Shown: positions 52,568-61,017 of the stretch, one piece after another
Layout of the letters: each line of letters opens with the position of its first letter
Position numbering within the stretch: the stretch's first letter is position 1
Source of the DNA: Phreatobacter sp.
GTDB taxonomy: Bacteria; Pseudomonadota; Alphaproteobacteria; Rhizobiales; Phreatobacteraceae
Direction: 5' to 3'
Assembly: GCF_022843985.1 (NCBI RefSeq)
Contig: NZ_JALHMP010000006.1
Span: forward strand, 124,001 to 188,000
DNA length: 64,000 nt
The notes under the pieces: model-generated
Told to the model about the DNA's origin: nothing
Databases searched by the model: none
The model's input: only the letters and a program-made list of their open reading frames with translations
Made by a program: the position numbers and the translations under genes

Positions 52568-53911
52568 ATGAACGGTCGAGATGCAATCAGGGATGAAAGC
52601 AGGCGCGGCCTCGATCGCCGCAAACTGCTGAAGATGGCGATGCTGGCGGGCACATTGCCGGCCATGGCGACACGCGCCGCCGCCGAGGAGCCCAAGGTCA
52701 GGACGCAGGCGCGCATCGTTGTCGCCGGTGCAGGGGCCGCCGGTCTCGCGGCCGCCTCCCGGCTCGCCCGCCGGCTCGACGGCGCGTCCATCATCCTGAT
52801 CGACCGTCGCCGGGAGCATTTCTATCAGCCCGGTTTCACGCTGGTCGGCGCCGGATTGAAAAGTCCCTCCTACGTGATCTCGGCCACGAAGGATTATGTG
52901 CCGTCGGGGGTGACGCTGATCGAGGAACAGGTTCGCGAGTTCGATCCGGTCGGCAACAAGGTCGTGACGGAATCCGGTCGCGCCGTCCCCTATGACTACC
53001 TGATCGTCGCCACGGGACTGGAACTGGCCTATGCCGCCATTGCCGGCATGGACACCGCCCTGATCGGTCGCGACGGCATCGGCAGCGTCTATCTCAGCCC
53101 GGAGGGCGCGGAAGCCACCTATCGGGAATTGTCGCGCTTTACCGACAAGGGCGGCGTCGGCCTGTTCGGCCGTCCGGCGACGGAAATGAAATGCGCCGGT
53201 GCGCCGCTGAAATACACCTTCATCACCGACGACATCCTGCGCCGACGCGGCAATCGCGGAAAGGCGGAGCTAATCTACGCCGCGCACAACAAGGTGCTGT
53301 TTTCCGTCCCAATCGTCGCGGAGAAGGTCCGCATGCTCTATGCCGACCGCGGCGTGAAGACAGTCCAAGACCACGTCATGACCGCGATCGAACCGGGCAA
53401 GAAGATCGCCAGCTTCCGCACGCCGACGGGCACTGCGGAGATCAAATACGACTTCATCAACGTCGTGCCGCCGATGCGTGCTCCCGCGGCGGTGCGCAAC
53501 TCGCCCCTGCCCTGGCAGTCCGGTCCGTGGGCTGCCGACGGGTGGATCGAGGTCGATCGCTCCAATCTGCGCCATACCCGTTTTCCGAATGTCTTTGCCC
53601 TCGGCGACGTCGCCGGCGTGCCGAAAGGAAAAACCGCGGCCAGCGTCAAATGGCAGGTGCCGGTGGCCGTTGACCACCTTGTGGCGGCGATTGCCGGTGG
53701 TCGGAGCCAGGCCGCCTATAATGGCTACACCTCCTGCCCCCTCATCACCCGGATCGGTCGCGCGATGCTGGTCGAATTCGACTACAACGACAACCTCGTC
53801 CCCTCCTTCCCGGGCATCATCGCCCCCCTTGAGGAGCTGTGGGTGACCTGGATCATGAAGGAAGTGGCCCTTAAGCCCACCTATACCGCCATGCTGCGCG
53901 GCCTGGCCTGA
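52568..53911 (+). CDS. sqr: Sulfide:quinone oxidoreductase, type II, with Tat-like leader
   Basis: A 447-residue FAD enzyme. After a leader with twin arginine (GLDRRKLLKMAMLAGTLPAM) comes the FAD fold ARIVVAGAGAAGLAAASRLA, the segment EHFYQPGFTLVGAGLKS, the first redox cysteine in ATEMKCAGAPLKYTF and the second in NGYTSCPLITRIG. These match type II SQR, the group that includes the mitochondrial enzyme and has only two catalytic cysteines. It oxidises sulfide to persulfide and reduces quinone. The ATG at 52568 has GGGGAG 8 bases upstream. Mature C-terminal half is complete, with amphipathic helices ending TAMLRGLA. The leader is unusual. Confidence 0.88.
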   Translation: MNGRDAIRDESRRGLDRRKLLKMAMLAGTLPAMATRAAAEEPKVRTQARIVVAGAGAAGLAAASRLARRLDGASIILIDRRREHFYQPGFTLVGAGLKSPSYVISATKDYVPSGVTLIEEQVREFDPVGNKVVTESGRAVPYDYLIVATGLELAYAAIAGMDTALIGRDGIGSVYLSPEGAEATYRELSRFTDKGGVGLFGRPATEMKCAGAPLKYTFITDDILRRRGNRGKAELIYAAHNKVLFSVPIVAEKVRMLYADRGVKTVQDHVMTAIEPGKKIASFRTPTGTAEIKYDFINVVPPMRAPAAVRNSPLPWQSGPWAADGWIEVDRSNLRHTRFPNVFALGDVAGVPKGKTAASVKWQVPVAVDHLVAAIAGGRSQAAYNGYTSCPLITRIGRAMLVEFDYNDNLVPSFPGIIAPLEELWVTWIMKEVALKPTYTAMLRGLA

Positions 53912-53921
53912 GGAGCAACCG

Positions 53922-54299
53922 ATGAAGGATCTCGATCTCTGGGTGTTCATCTCGGTTTTCCAGGAAATGCTGGGGCCGTTCCTGTGGCTGCTGATCGGCC
54001 TCGCGGTCAGCGGCCTGACGCTCTTTCTGGCGATCGTCCTGCGTGAGCGCGGCCTGTCCAGCCGCCGGCTGGTCTGGGCCGAACTGGTCGGCATTGTCGG
54101 TGGTGTGATCGCCTTGCTGATCATGTGGCTCGTCACCCATTCGGGCATCGGCGATGCCGGCGGCCCGATCGACTGGGTGCTCATTGCGGCGATCTGGACG
54201 GTGGGCGCCATCGGCACGGCCATTCTCGCCTATGTGGCGCTGAGCCTGTTCGCCAGCGGGGACGCCTCGGCCCGCCAGGGCGGCCGCGCCTCAACATGA
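53922..54299 (+). CDS. Small four-helix membrane protein (DUF5368-like)
   Basis: A 125-residue integral membrane protein with about four hydrophobic helices: FLWLLIGLAVSGLTLFLAIV, VWAELVGIVGGVIALLIMWL, WVLIAAIWTVGAIGTAILAY and a short N-terminal amphipathic segment. I recall similar proteins under DUF5368; no function is known. It starts 10 bases after the SQR stop with GGAGC upstream, and rhodanese follows 16 bases later, so it may anchor SQR to the membrane or act in quinone or sulfur handling. That is inference from position. Confidence 0.75.
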   Translation: MKDLDLWVFISVFQEMLGPFLWLLIGLAVSGLTLFLAIVLRERGLSSRRLVWAELVGIVGGVIALLIMWLVTHSGIGDAGGPIDWVLIAAIWTVGAIGTAILAYVALSLFASGDASARQGGRAST

Positions 54300-54315
54300 A
54301 CGCCAGGAGAGACGG

Positions 54316-54654
54316 ATGTTTGGATGGCTGCTGCGCCGCCCGGCCGGGCAGGAACTCGATCCCGACGAGGCGAAGGTTCTCGCCGAAAGCGGGGCAGTCG
54401 TGCTGGTCGATGTACGCGAAGACAGCGAATGGCGGTCCGGCCATATTCCCGGCGCCATCCACCTGCCGCTTTCGCGCTTCGCACGGGAAAGTGCGCGGCT
54501 GCCGAAAGACCGGCGGCTCGTTCTCTATTGCCTCTCGGGCGCGCGGTCCGGCCGCGCCCTCGGTGAATGTGCGAAGCTCGGCCTGCCGATCGACAGCCAT
54601 GTCGCCGGCGGCATTTCCGCCTGGCGCCGGGCGGGCCTCCCGGTGACGCGCTGA
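54316..54654 (+). CDS. Single-domain rhodanese
   Basis: A 112-residue sulfurtransferase domain. Active-site cysteine is in LVLYCLSGARSGRALGE, and the family start is VVLVDVREDSEWRSGHIPGA. There is no signal peptide, so it acts in the cytoplasm. As the last gene of the SQR operon it is likely to accept the sulfane sulfur released by SQR as glutathione persulfide and pass it to thiosulfate formation or other acceptors. GGAGAG lies 6 bases before the start. Confidence 0.92.
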   Translation: MFGWLLRRPAGQELDPDEAKVLAESGAVVLVDVREDSEWRSGHIPGAIHLPLSRFARESARLPKDRRLVLYCLSGARSGRALGECAKLGLPIDSHVAGGISAWRRAGLPVTR

Positions 54655-54764
54655 CCGATAGCGCGCCTGACATTCCCTGATCTATCCATATTGCCGCTTG
54701 CGGTCTGTGGATCACTGACGCAGTCTGACACCCGATCTTTTGGACGGGTATCGAGGCAGCGGCT

Positions 54765-56216
54765 ATGACCACGTGGGACACCGTCGTCCGGGGCGGGAAA
54801 ATCGTGTCCGCGACCGAGGTCTACGAGGCCGACATCGGCATCAAGGACGGTGTGGTGGCCGCGATCGGCAGGGATCTCGGGCCTTGCCAGACGATCGTCG
54901 ATGCCAGGGGTCTGCTCGTCCTGCCCGGCGGCGTCGACACCCATGTCCATCTCGAGCAGACCGGCCTCGGACCGGAAATGTGCGACAACTGGGAGAGCGG
55001 CACCGCATCGGCCGCCGCCGGTGGCACGACGACCGTTGTCTGCTTTGCCTGGCAGCCGAAAGGTGGCTCGCTGGCCGCCATCACCGCCGACTACCACGTC
55101 AAGGCCCGTCAGGCGCGCGTCGACTATACGTTTCATCTGACGGTGACGGACCCGACGCCCGAAGTGCTCGAAGTCGAACTGCCGCGCCTGATCGCCGAGG
55201 GGTGCCGCTCGGTCAAAGTCTTCATGACCTATGACGGCGTCAGGCTCGACGACCGGCAGGCGCTGCGAGTGCTGGCGGCCGCCCGCCGCAACGAAGCTCT
55301 CGTCTGCGTCCATGCCGAGAACCACGACCTGATCGCCTGGCTCACTGAACAACTGGTATCTGCTAATTTAACAACGCCTAAATTTCATGCATATGCCAAA
55401 CCAATGATCGCCGAACGCGAGGCCGTATACAGGATCATCAGCCTTGCCGAGGCACTCGACGTCCCCATCCAGATCTTCCATGTCTCCGGGGCCCAGTCGG
55501 CGGAGGAGATCGCCAGAGCCCAGGCGCGGGGCCTCAAGGTCTGGGGCGAGACCTGCATTCATTATCTCACCCTGACCGCCGAGGATCTCGACCGTCCGGG
55601 TTTCGAGGGCGCCAAGTTCATTTTCGGCCCCCCTGCCCGCACGGAAGCAGACCAGGAAGCGCTCTGGGGCTATCTCAGGCGCGGCATCATCGAAGTGGTC
55701 TCTTCGGACCATTCACCGACCCGTTTCGACGATCCCAAGGGCAAGAAATTCGCAGGCGACCCTGCCCCCTTCAACAAGGTGCCCAACGGCATTCCGGGCC
55801 TCGCGGCGAGACTGCCGGTTCTTTTCACCGAAGGCGTCTCGAAAGGCCGCATCGACCTGCCGACCTTCGTGCGGCTCACCAGCACCAACCCTGCCAAACT
55901 TTTCGGCCTTTTCCCACAAAAGGGCAGCCTCGCGGTCGGCAGCGACGCTGACTTCATTCTCTGGGACGCTGAAAAATCAGTCGTCCTCACCAATGAGCTG
56001 ATGCATCACGGCGGCGACTACACGCCCTATGAAGGCTATCAGACCCAGGGCTATCCTGTGGCGACCTATCTGCGCGGCAGGGCGATCTTCGACGGCCGGA
56101 CTGTGACCGGGCCCGCCGGCGGCGGCCGCTTCATCGCCCGCCCCCCCTACCCCATGATCGCGCCGCTCGAACGGTTCCCGACGCCGTTCAACGCGGTCGA
56201 CGGCCGCCTCGTCTGA
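54765..56216 (+). CDS. hydA: Dihydropyrimidinase/D-hydantoinase
   Basis: A 483-residue cyclic amidohydrolase that opens dihydropyrimidine or hydantoin rings. Metal ligands are in LPGGVDTHVHLEQTGLGP, the carboxylated bridging lysine in CRSVKVFMTYDGVR, histidines in VCVHAENHDLIAWL and IQIFHVSGAQS, and the late Asp in VVSSDHSPTRF. C-terminal features IGSDADF-type (LAVGSDADFILWD) complete the barrel. An unusual AT-rich patch of 17 codons at 55356-55406 includes a rare TTA. It heads a polyamine-type ABC transporter operon, which probably imports its substrate. Confidence 0.93.
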   Translation: MTTWDTVVRGGKIVSATEVYEADIGIKDGVVAAIGRDLGPCQTIVDARGLLVLPGGVDTHVHLEQTGLGPEMCDNWESGTASAAAGGTTTVVCFAWQPKGGSLAAITADYHVKARQARVDYTFHLTVTDPTPEVLEVELPRLIAEGCRSVKVFMTYDGVRLDDRQALRVLAAARRNEALVCVHAENHDLIAWLTEQLVSANLTTPKFHAYAKPMIAEREAVYRIISLAEALDVPIQIFHVSGAQSAEEIARAQARGLKVWGETCIHYLTLTAEDLDRPGFEGAKFIFGPPARTEADQEALWGYLRRGIIEVVSSDHSPTRFDDPKGKKFAGDPAPFNKVPNGIPGLAARLPVLFTEGVSKGRIDLPTFVRLTSTNPAKLFGLFPQKGSLAVGSDADFILWDAEKSVVLTNELMHHGGDYTPYEGYQTQGYPVATYLRGRAIFDGRTVTGPAGGGRFIARPPYPMIAPLERFPTPFNAVDGRLV

Positions 56217-56298
56217 GCCGCAGATCGGCACGGGGGAACATGGCACGCCCCTTGCGAAACCGTCCATGACCAACGCCCCAACCCGAGGATGATGCAGC

Positions 56299-57330
56299 AT
56301 GGCCTACAAGACCCGCCTTTCGCGCCGCACTTTTGCTGCCGGCTCCCTTGTCGCCGTCACTGGCTTCCCCAACATCGTCCGCGGTCAGACGCGTGAGATC
56401 TTCGTCGGCGGTCCGGCCTCGCCGGGCCTCACCGACATCCTGTTTCCGGTGATCGAGCGCAAGCACAACATGAAGATCCTCTTCGAGGGGACCAACTCGC
56501 TGATCAACCTCGAGAAGATCCGGGCAAACAAAGCCCGTCCGACGATGACCGTGACGATGATGGATGATCCGGTGCTGGTGCTGGCGGAGCGCGAGAAGGT
56601 GATCCGGAAGCTGCCCGCCGACATTACCAACCTCGCCGACATCCCGGCTGCCGCCAAGCCGCGTGACGCGATGTGGGTGAACTGGTGCCAGCCGATGTGC
56701 TCGTTCTCCTACAACACCCGGGCACTGCCCCAGGGCCTCGCCTCCTACAACGATGCCTGGGACCGCAAATTCCGTGAGCGCATCATCATGATCTCGATGC
56801 GCATCACCCAGGCTGTCGCCCCGCTGGTCGCCGCCGCTGCCTATGCCACCAAGAAGCCGCTCGACCAGGCCCTGAAGGAATGGGGAGCTGGCATCGAGCG
56901 CCTCAAGGAACTGCGCCCCAACGTGATCCAGGTGTCGTCCAACGCGCCGCAGGCCCAGCAGCTGCTGGAGACCGGCGAATGCGACCTCTACATGGCACCG
57001 GACTCCCGCACGACGCTGTTCCGCAAGGCGCAGGGCGCACCGGTCGACCAGGGGATGCCCAAGGAAGGCGTACTCGCCATGCCTGCCGGCGTCGCGCTGG
57101 TCGAAGGTGGCCCCAACCAGGATCTGGGCGTGGCCTTCATCAACGAAATGCTGAACCCGGAGACGCAGGCCCTCATCGCCCGCACCTTCTGGTCGAAGCC
57201 CACCAATGCCAAGACCGTGCTGCCGCAGGGGGTCAGCTTCCCAGAACTCGTCGCCCTTGACTGGGAGTTTTTCGCCGACAACCGCAATGCGATGATCGAG
57301 CGCTTCGAGCGGGAAGTCTCCTCGCGATGA
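56299..57330 (+). CDS. ABC transporter substrate-binding protein (polyamine/ferric type)
   Basis: A 343-residue periplasmic binding protein with a twin-arginine leader (TRLSRRTFAAGSLVAVTGFP). The mature fold belongs to the PotD/AfuA cluster (solute-binding family 1-like), with FVGGPASPGLTDILFPVIER at the start, and MWVNWCQPMCSFSYNTRALP at the domain hinge. Its hydantoinase neighbour suggests a cyclic amide or pyrimidine ligand. Its stop overlaps the ATPase start (ATGA). GAGGA lies about 10 bases before the ATG. Confidence 0.9.
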   Translation: MAYKTRLSRRTFAAGSLVAVTGFPNIVRGQTREIFVGGPASPGLTDILFPVIERKHNMKILFEGTNSLINLEKIRANKARPTMTVTMMDDPVLVLAEREKVIRKLPADITNLADIPAAAKPRDAMWVNWCQPMCSFSYNTRALPQGLASYNDAWDRKFRERIIMISMRITQAVAPLVAAAAYATKKPLDQALKEWGAGIERLKELRPNVIQVSSNAPQAQQLLETGECDLYMAPDSRTTLFRKAQGAPVDQGMPKEGVLAMPAGVALVEGGPNQDLGVAFINEMLNPETQALIARTFWSKPTNAKTVLPQGVSFPELVALDWEFFADNRNAMIERFEREVSSR

Positions 57331-58457
57331 GCCAGCATGCGACGGCAATGCCGCCGGCGACCGAAATGCATCAGGAGCCGAGCTATCTGGCGGTATCGAA
57401 CGTTACCAAGCGTTTCGGTGCCGCCACCGTTCTCGATTCGCTGAGTCTCTCGGTCGGCCGGGCGGAGTTCGTCTCTCTCCTCGGTCCCTCGGGCTGCGGC
57501 AAGACAACGCTTCTGCGGTTGATCGCAGGCCTCCTCGCGCCCGACCAGGGTGCGATAGAGGTCGGTGGCCGCGATCTCACGCGTGTCGCCGCCCACAAGC
57601 GCAATATTGGTGTGGTGTTTCAGAACTACGCCCTGTTCCCCCACCTCACGGTTGCGGAGAACATCGCCTACGGCCTCCGGGCCAAAGGCGTGCCCAAAGC
57701 CGAGCAGGCCAAGAAGGTGGGCGATGCGCTCGGCCTCGTCCGGATGGAGGCCTTCGCCGACCGCGCCGTCACCGCCCTGTCGGGTGGCCAGCAGCAACGG
57801 ATCGCCGTCGCCCGCGCGGTGGTGGTCGAGCCGAGCCTGCTCCTCCTCGATGAGCCCTTCTCCGCCCTCGACCGGAAGCTGCGCGAGACGATGCAGATCG
57901 AGCTGAGGCACATCCTCCGCAATCTCGGGATCACATCAATCTTCGTCACCCATGACCAGGATGAAGCCCTTGTCATGAGCGACCGCATCGCGGTCATGAA
58001 CGAAGGGCGGATCGAGCATCTGGGCACGCCTTCGGAGGTCTATGCCCGTCCGAAATCCCTCTACACGATGGAGTTCGTCGGTCAGTCGAGCCGCATGGGC
58101 GGTGTGGTCAAGGGTAGCAGCGAGGGGCTGGTCGAGATCGACACACCCTTTGGCCTGGTACGCGCCCCCGGCCATTTCATGTCCGGCAGCAGGGTCATCG
58201 TCGGCGTGCGGCCCGAGGCGATCGCCGCCGGCGAAGGGCCGGCAGGCGAGTACAACACCGTGCGTGGCACCGTCGCTGAAGTCATCTATTTCGGCTCCCG
58301 CACCCTTCTGCACTTCCAGACGGCGCAGGACGGTGACCGTCTGCATGTCGAACTCAACCGGCTGCCCGATCAGGTCGCGCCGGGCTCGGCCATGACGCTG
58401 CGCTGGCGAATCGACGACAGCCGCGTCTTCCCGGCACCGACCGAGACGGGCCGATGA
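57327..58457 (+). CDS. ABC transporter ATP-binding protein (PotA type)
   Basis: A 376-residue ATPase. Walker A is LLGPSGCGKTTLLRLIAGLL, Q-loop VVFQNYALFPHLTVAENIAY, signature [16 protein letters not shown], Walker B LLLLDEPFSALDRKL and H-loop VTHDQDEALVMSD. The C-terminal TOBE domain (from about residue 270) senses regulatory signals in the PotA/FbpC family. Overlaps both neighbours by 4 bases (ATGA at each end), so the four transport genes are one transcript. Confidence 0.94.
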   Translation: MSQHATAMPPATEMHQEPSYLAVSNVTKRFGAATVLDSLSLSVGRAEFVSLLGPSGCGKTTLLRLIAGLLAPDQGAIEVGGRDLTRVAAHKRNIGVVFQNYALFPHLTVAENIAYGLRAKGVPKAEQAKKVGDALGLVRMEAFADRAVTALSGGQQQRIAVARAVVVEPSLLLLDEPFSALDRKLRETMQIELRHILRNLGITSIFVTHDQDEALVMSDRIAVMNEGRIEHLGTPSEVYARPKSLYTMEFVGQSSRMGGVVKGSSEGLVEIDTPFGLVRAPGHFMSGSRVIVGVRPEAIAAGEGPAGEYNTVRGTVAEVIYFGSRTLLHFQTAQDGDRLHVELNRLPDQVAPGSAMTLRWRIDDSRVFPAPTETGR

Positions 58458-59332
58458 CCCTTGCCCGAGATAACCTGACCATGCCGGCCGCGCCGGTCTC
58501 GCGCTGGCAATTCGATGCCAAGGCACTGATCGCCGCGCCGGGTCTGGTGTTCATGGCACTGGCCTTCGCCGTCCCCGTGCTCATGCTGGTCGGCGACAGT
58601 TTCGTCGACAGCGAGGGCCTGAGCCTCGCCGGCTACCGCAAGGTGCTCGGCGACCCCTATTACATCGGGATCATCGGCAATTCGCTGCAGCTCGCCTGCA
58701 TCACCACCGCCGTCTGCCTCGCCATCGGCTACCCCGCTGCCTGGGCCCTCGCACGGATCAGGGGCGTCTGGCAGGTCATCCTTTTCGCGCTGATCTTCCT
58801 GCCGCTGACCGTATCGATCGTCGTCAAGACCTTCGGCCTGACGATCATGATGCGCCGCGATGGCATCATCAATTTCCTGCTGGTCAACCTCGGCTTCATC
58901 GAGCGGCCCATGCGCCTCGTCTTCACCGAGTTCAGCCTCTATTTCGGCATGGTCAACGTCTTCCTCCCCTTCATGATCCTGCCGCTCTATTCGGTGATGC
59001 GGATGCTCGACCCGCGCCTCCTGGACGCCTCCGCGTCGCTCGGCGCCGGCCCGCTCCATACCTTCCTGCGCGTGACCTTGCCGCTCACCATGCCCGGCGT
59101 CATCGCTGGCGGAACACTGGTCTTCTCGATTTCAGTGGCGGCCTATGTGACGCCCGGCCTGCTTGTCGGCGACCGTTTCATGACCATGTCGCAGGTCATG
59201 GCAAAGGCCTACCTGAATATTCGCGACTTCCAGCTCGGAGCGAGCATGGCCGTCATCATGCTGGTCATATCGGCCGCCCTGATCCTTGCATCGTCCTATC
59301 TCGTCCGCGCCCCGGGTGGGGAGAAGCGCTGA
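58454..59332 (+). CDS. ABC transporter permease (PotB type)
   Basis: A 292-residue permease with six hydrophobic helices. The EAA loop that contacts the ATPase is DASASLGAGPLHTFLRVTLP, then LTMPGVIAGGTLVFS. It pairs with the permease at 59336 and with the ATPase at 57327. Start at 58454 overlaps the ATPase stop by 4 bases. Confidence 0.92.
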   Translation: MTLARDNLTMPAAPVSRWQFDAKALIAAPGLVFMALAFAVPVLMLVGDSFVDSEGLSLAGYRKVLGDPYYIGIIGNSLQLACITTAVCLAIGYPAAWALARIRGVWQVILFALIFLPLTVSIVVKTFGLTIMMRRDGIINFLLVNLGFIERPMRLVFTEFSLYFGMVNVFLPFMILPLYSVMRMLDPRLLDASASLGAGPLHTFLRVTLPLTMPGVIAGGTLVFSISVAAYVTPGLLVGDRFMTMSQVMAKAYLNIRDFQLGASMAVIMLVISAALILASSYLVRAPGGEKR

Positions 59333-59335
59333 GCC

Positions 59336-60127
59336 ATGGCACTCTTCGGTTCCCTCTTCTGCCGGATCGTTCTCGGCCTGGTCATCGCCTTCCTGTTCAT
59401 GCCGATTCTCATCGTTCTGACGGTGTCGTTTTCGTCCTCGGCGGTCTTCGCCTTTCCGCCGCCCGGCTTCTCACTGCGCTGGTATGCGTCCCTCGGCAAT
59501 GCCGACTCGATGCTGCAGGCGGTCTGGCTCTCCAGCCAGATCGCCGCCCTTTCCACTGCCATTTCGCTTGTTCTGGGCACGCTCTGCGCCATCGCCATCA
59601 CCCGGGGCATGATTCCCGGCGCCAAGGCGGTGGCAACCTTCATGGCCTCCCCGCTGATGCTGCCCGGCCTCGTCCTCGGCATCGCCTTCCTGCAGGCGGC
59701 GCGTGATTTCGGTTTGCGCGACACCTACACGACCCTGCTGATCGCCCATGTCGTCATCACCATGCCCTTCATCATGCGCACGGTGCTGGCGAGCCTGTCG
59801 CTGTTCGACTTTGCGATGGTGGACGCCGCCCGCATGCTCGGACGCTCCTATCCGGCCGCCCTTTGGACCGTTCTGGTGCCGAACATCCTGCCGGGCTTCG
59901 TCAGCGGCGGGCTCTTCGCCTTCATCGCCTCCTTCGACAATTATCCCGTCTCGATCTTCCTCGTCGATGTGCGCACCAAGACGCTGCCGATCCAGCTCCT
60001 CAACCAGGTCGAGATGTCCCCCGATCCGACGGTCGCCGCCATCTCGGCGCTGCTCATCCTCGGGACCATCGTCGCTCTCATCGTCTGCGACCGGCTGGTG
60101 GGGCTTAAGCGGATGGCCTCGATCTAG
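59336..60127 (+). CDS. ABC transporter permease (PotC type)
   Basis: A 263-residue permease with six helices. The EAA loop is DAARMLGRSYPAALWTVLVP, followed by NILPGFVSGGLFAFIASFDN, which is typical of PotC-like subunits. It starts 3 bases after the first permease gene. Together the binding protein, ATPase and two permeases make a full importer. Confidence 0.92.
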   Translation: MALFGSLFCRIVLGLVIAFLFMPILIVLTVSFSSSAVFAFPPPGFSLRWYASLGNADSMLQAVWLSSQIAALSTAISLVLGTLCAIAITRGMIPGAKAVATFMASPLMLPGLVLGIAFLQAARDFGLRDTYTTLLIAHVVITMPFIMRTVLASLSLFDFAMVDAARMLGRSYPAALWTVLVPNILPGFVSGGLFAFIASFDNYPVSIFLVDVRTKTLPIQLLNQVEMSPDPTVAAISALLILGTIVALIVCDRLVGLKRMASI

Positions 60128-60156
60128 TTCCGGCATAACCCACAGGGACGACAGCC

Positions 60157-61017
60157 ATGTCCGCCGAAACCGCCACCAGGGCTCTCTTCGTGTCGCTGGG
60201 ACCGCAGCGCTACCGCGTCGAAAGGCCGTTCGGGGCCTTCGACCGCGGGAACGCTCTGGTCAGCGACGTCGCCTGCGACAGTCGCGGTCATGTCTTCGTT
60301 CTGCTGCGGCTCGATCCGCTGGTCGATGAGCCGCGTGACCCCGTCGTCGAACTCGATCCGCAGGGCCGGGTTGTCCGGTCGTTCGGCGCCAAGGACGTTC
60401 TTGACGCCCATATGCTGGCGGTCGATCCCAAGGACCGCATCGTCGTCGTCGATCGCGACGCCCATCGCCTCGTCGTCTTCAGCCCTGACGGAGCGGTGAC
60501 CCAGACGATCGGATCGCCGGAGCGCCCGGGCGAGCCCTTCTCGCATCCGTCGGCGGTCGCCTTCGCGGCGGATGGCAGCTTCTATGTCGCCGACGGCTAT
60601 GGCGCCTCGCGGGTGCAGCACTTTTCGGCGGCGGGCGATCGCATCGGCAGTTTCGGCCGGCGCGGCCAGAATCCCGGCGAATTCAGCACACCGCATGGCG
60701 TCTGGATCGACTGTGACGGCCGGGTCCTCGTCACCGATCGCGAGAACGACCGGCTCCAGGTCTTTTCGGCCGCGGGAGAGGCATTGGCCCAATGGCCCGA
60801 CCTGCCGCGGGCGATGGATGTCTGGAGCGACGCCGGGGGCTCGGTCTTCGTGACCGACCAGGTCCCACGGCTGTCGCGCTACGATCGCGACGGCACCCTT
60901 GTCGGATCCTGTCGGCCTGTCCTGAACGGCGCCCACGGCATCTGGGGCACGGCTGACGGCACGCTTTATCTGGCCGAGGTCAATCCGAGCCGCATCACCC
61001 GTCTGACGCCGGTCTGA
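60157..61017 (+). CDS. NHL-repeat six-bladed beta-propeller protein
   Basis: A 286-residue protein made of NHL/SMP-30-like repeats, for example SHPSAVAFAADGSFYVADGY, STPHGVWIDCDGRVLVTDRE and NGAHGIWGTADGTLYLAEVN. No signal peptide is visible. Related propellers include peptidyl-amidoglycolate lyase and lactonases, so hydrolysis or lyase action on a ring-opened product is a reasonable guess, but nothing in the sequence fixes it. It lies 29 bases after the transporter permease and its last 23 bases overlap the convergent HAD gene. Confidence 0.85.
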   Translation: MSAETATRALFVSLGPQRYRVERPFGAFDRGNALVSDVACDSRGHVFVLLRLDPLVDEPRDPVVELDPQGRVVRSFGAKDVLDAHMLAVDPKDRIVVVDRDAHRLVVFSPDGAVTQTIGSPERPGEPFSHPSAVAFAADGSFYVADGYGASRVQHFSAAGDRIGSFGRRGQNPGEFSTPHGVWIDCDGRVLVTDRENDRLQVFSAAGEALAQWPDLPRAMDVWSDAGGSVFVTDQVPRLSRYDRDGTLVGSCRPVLNGAHGIWGTADGTLYLAEVNPSRITRLTPV

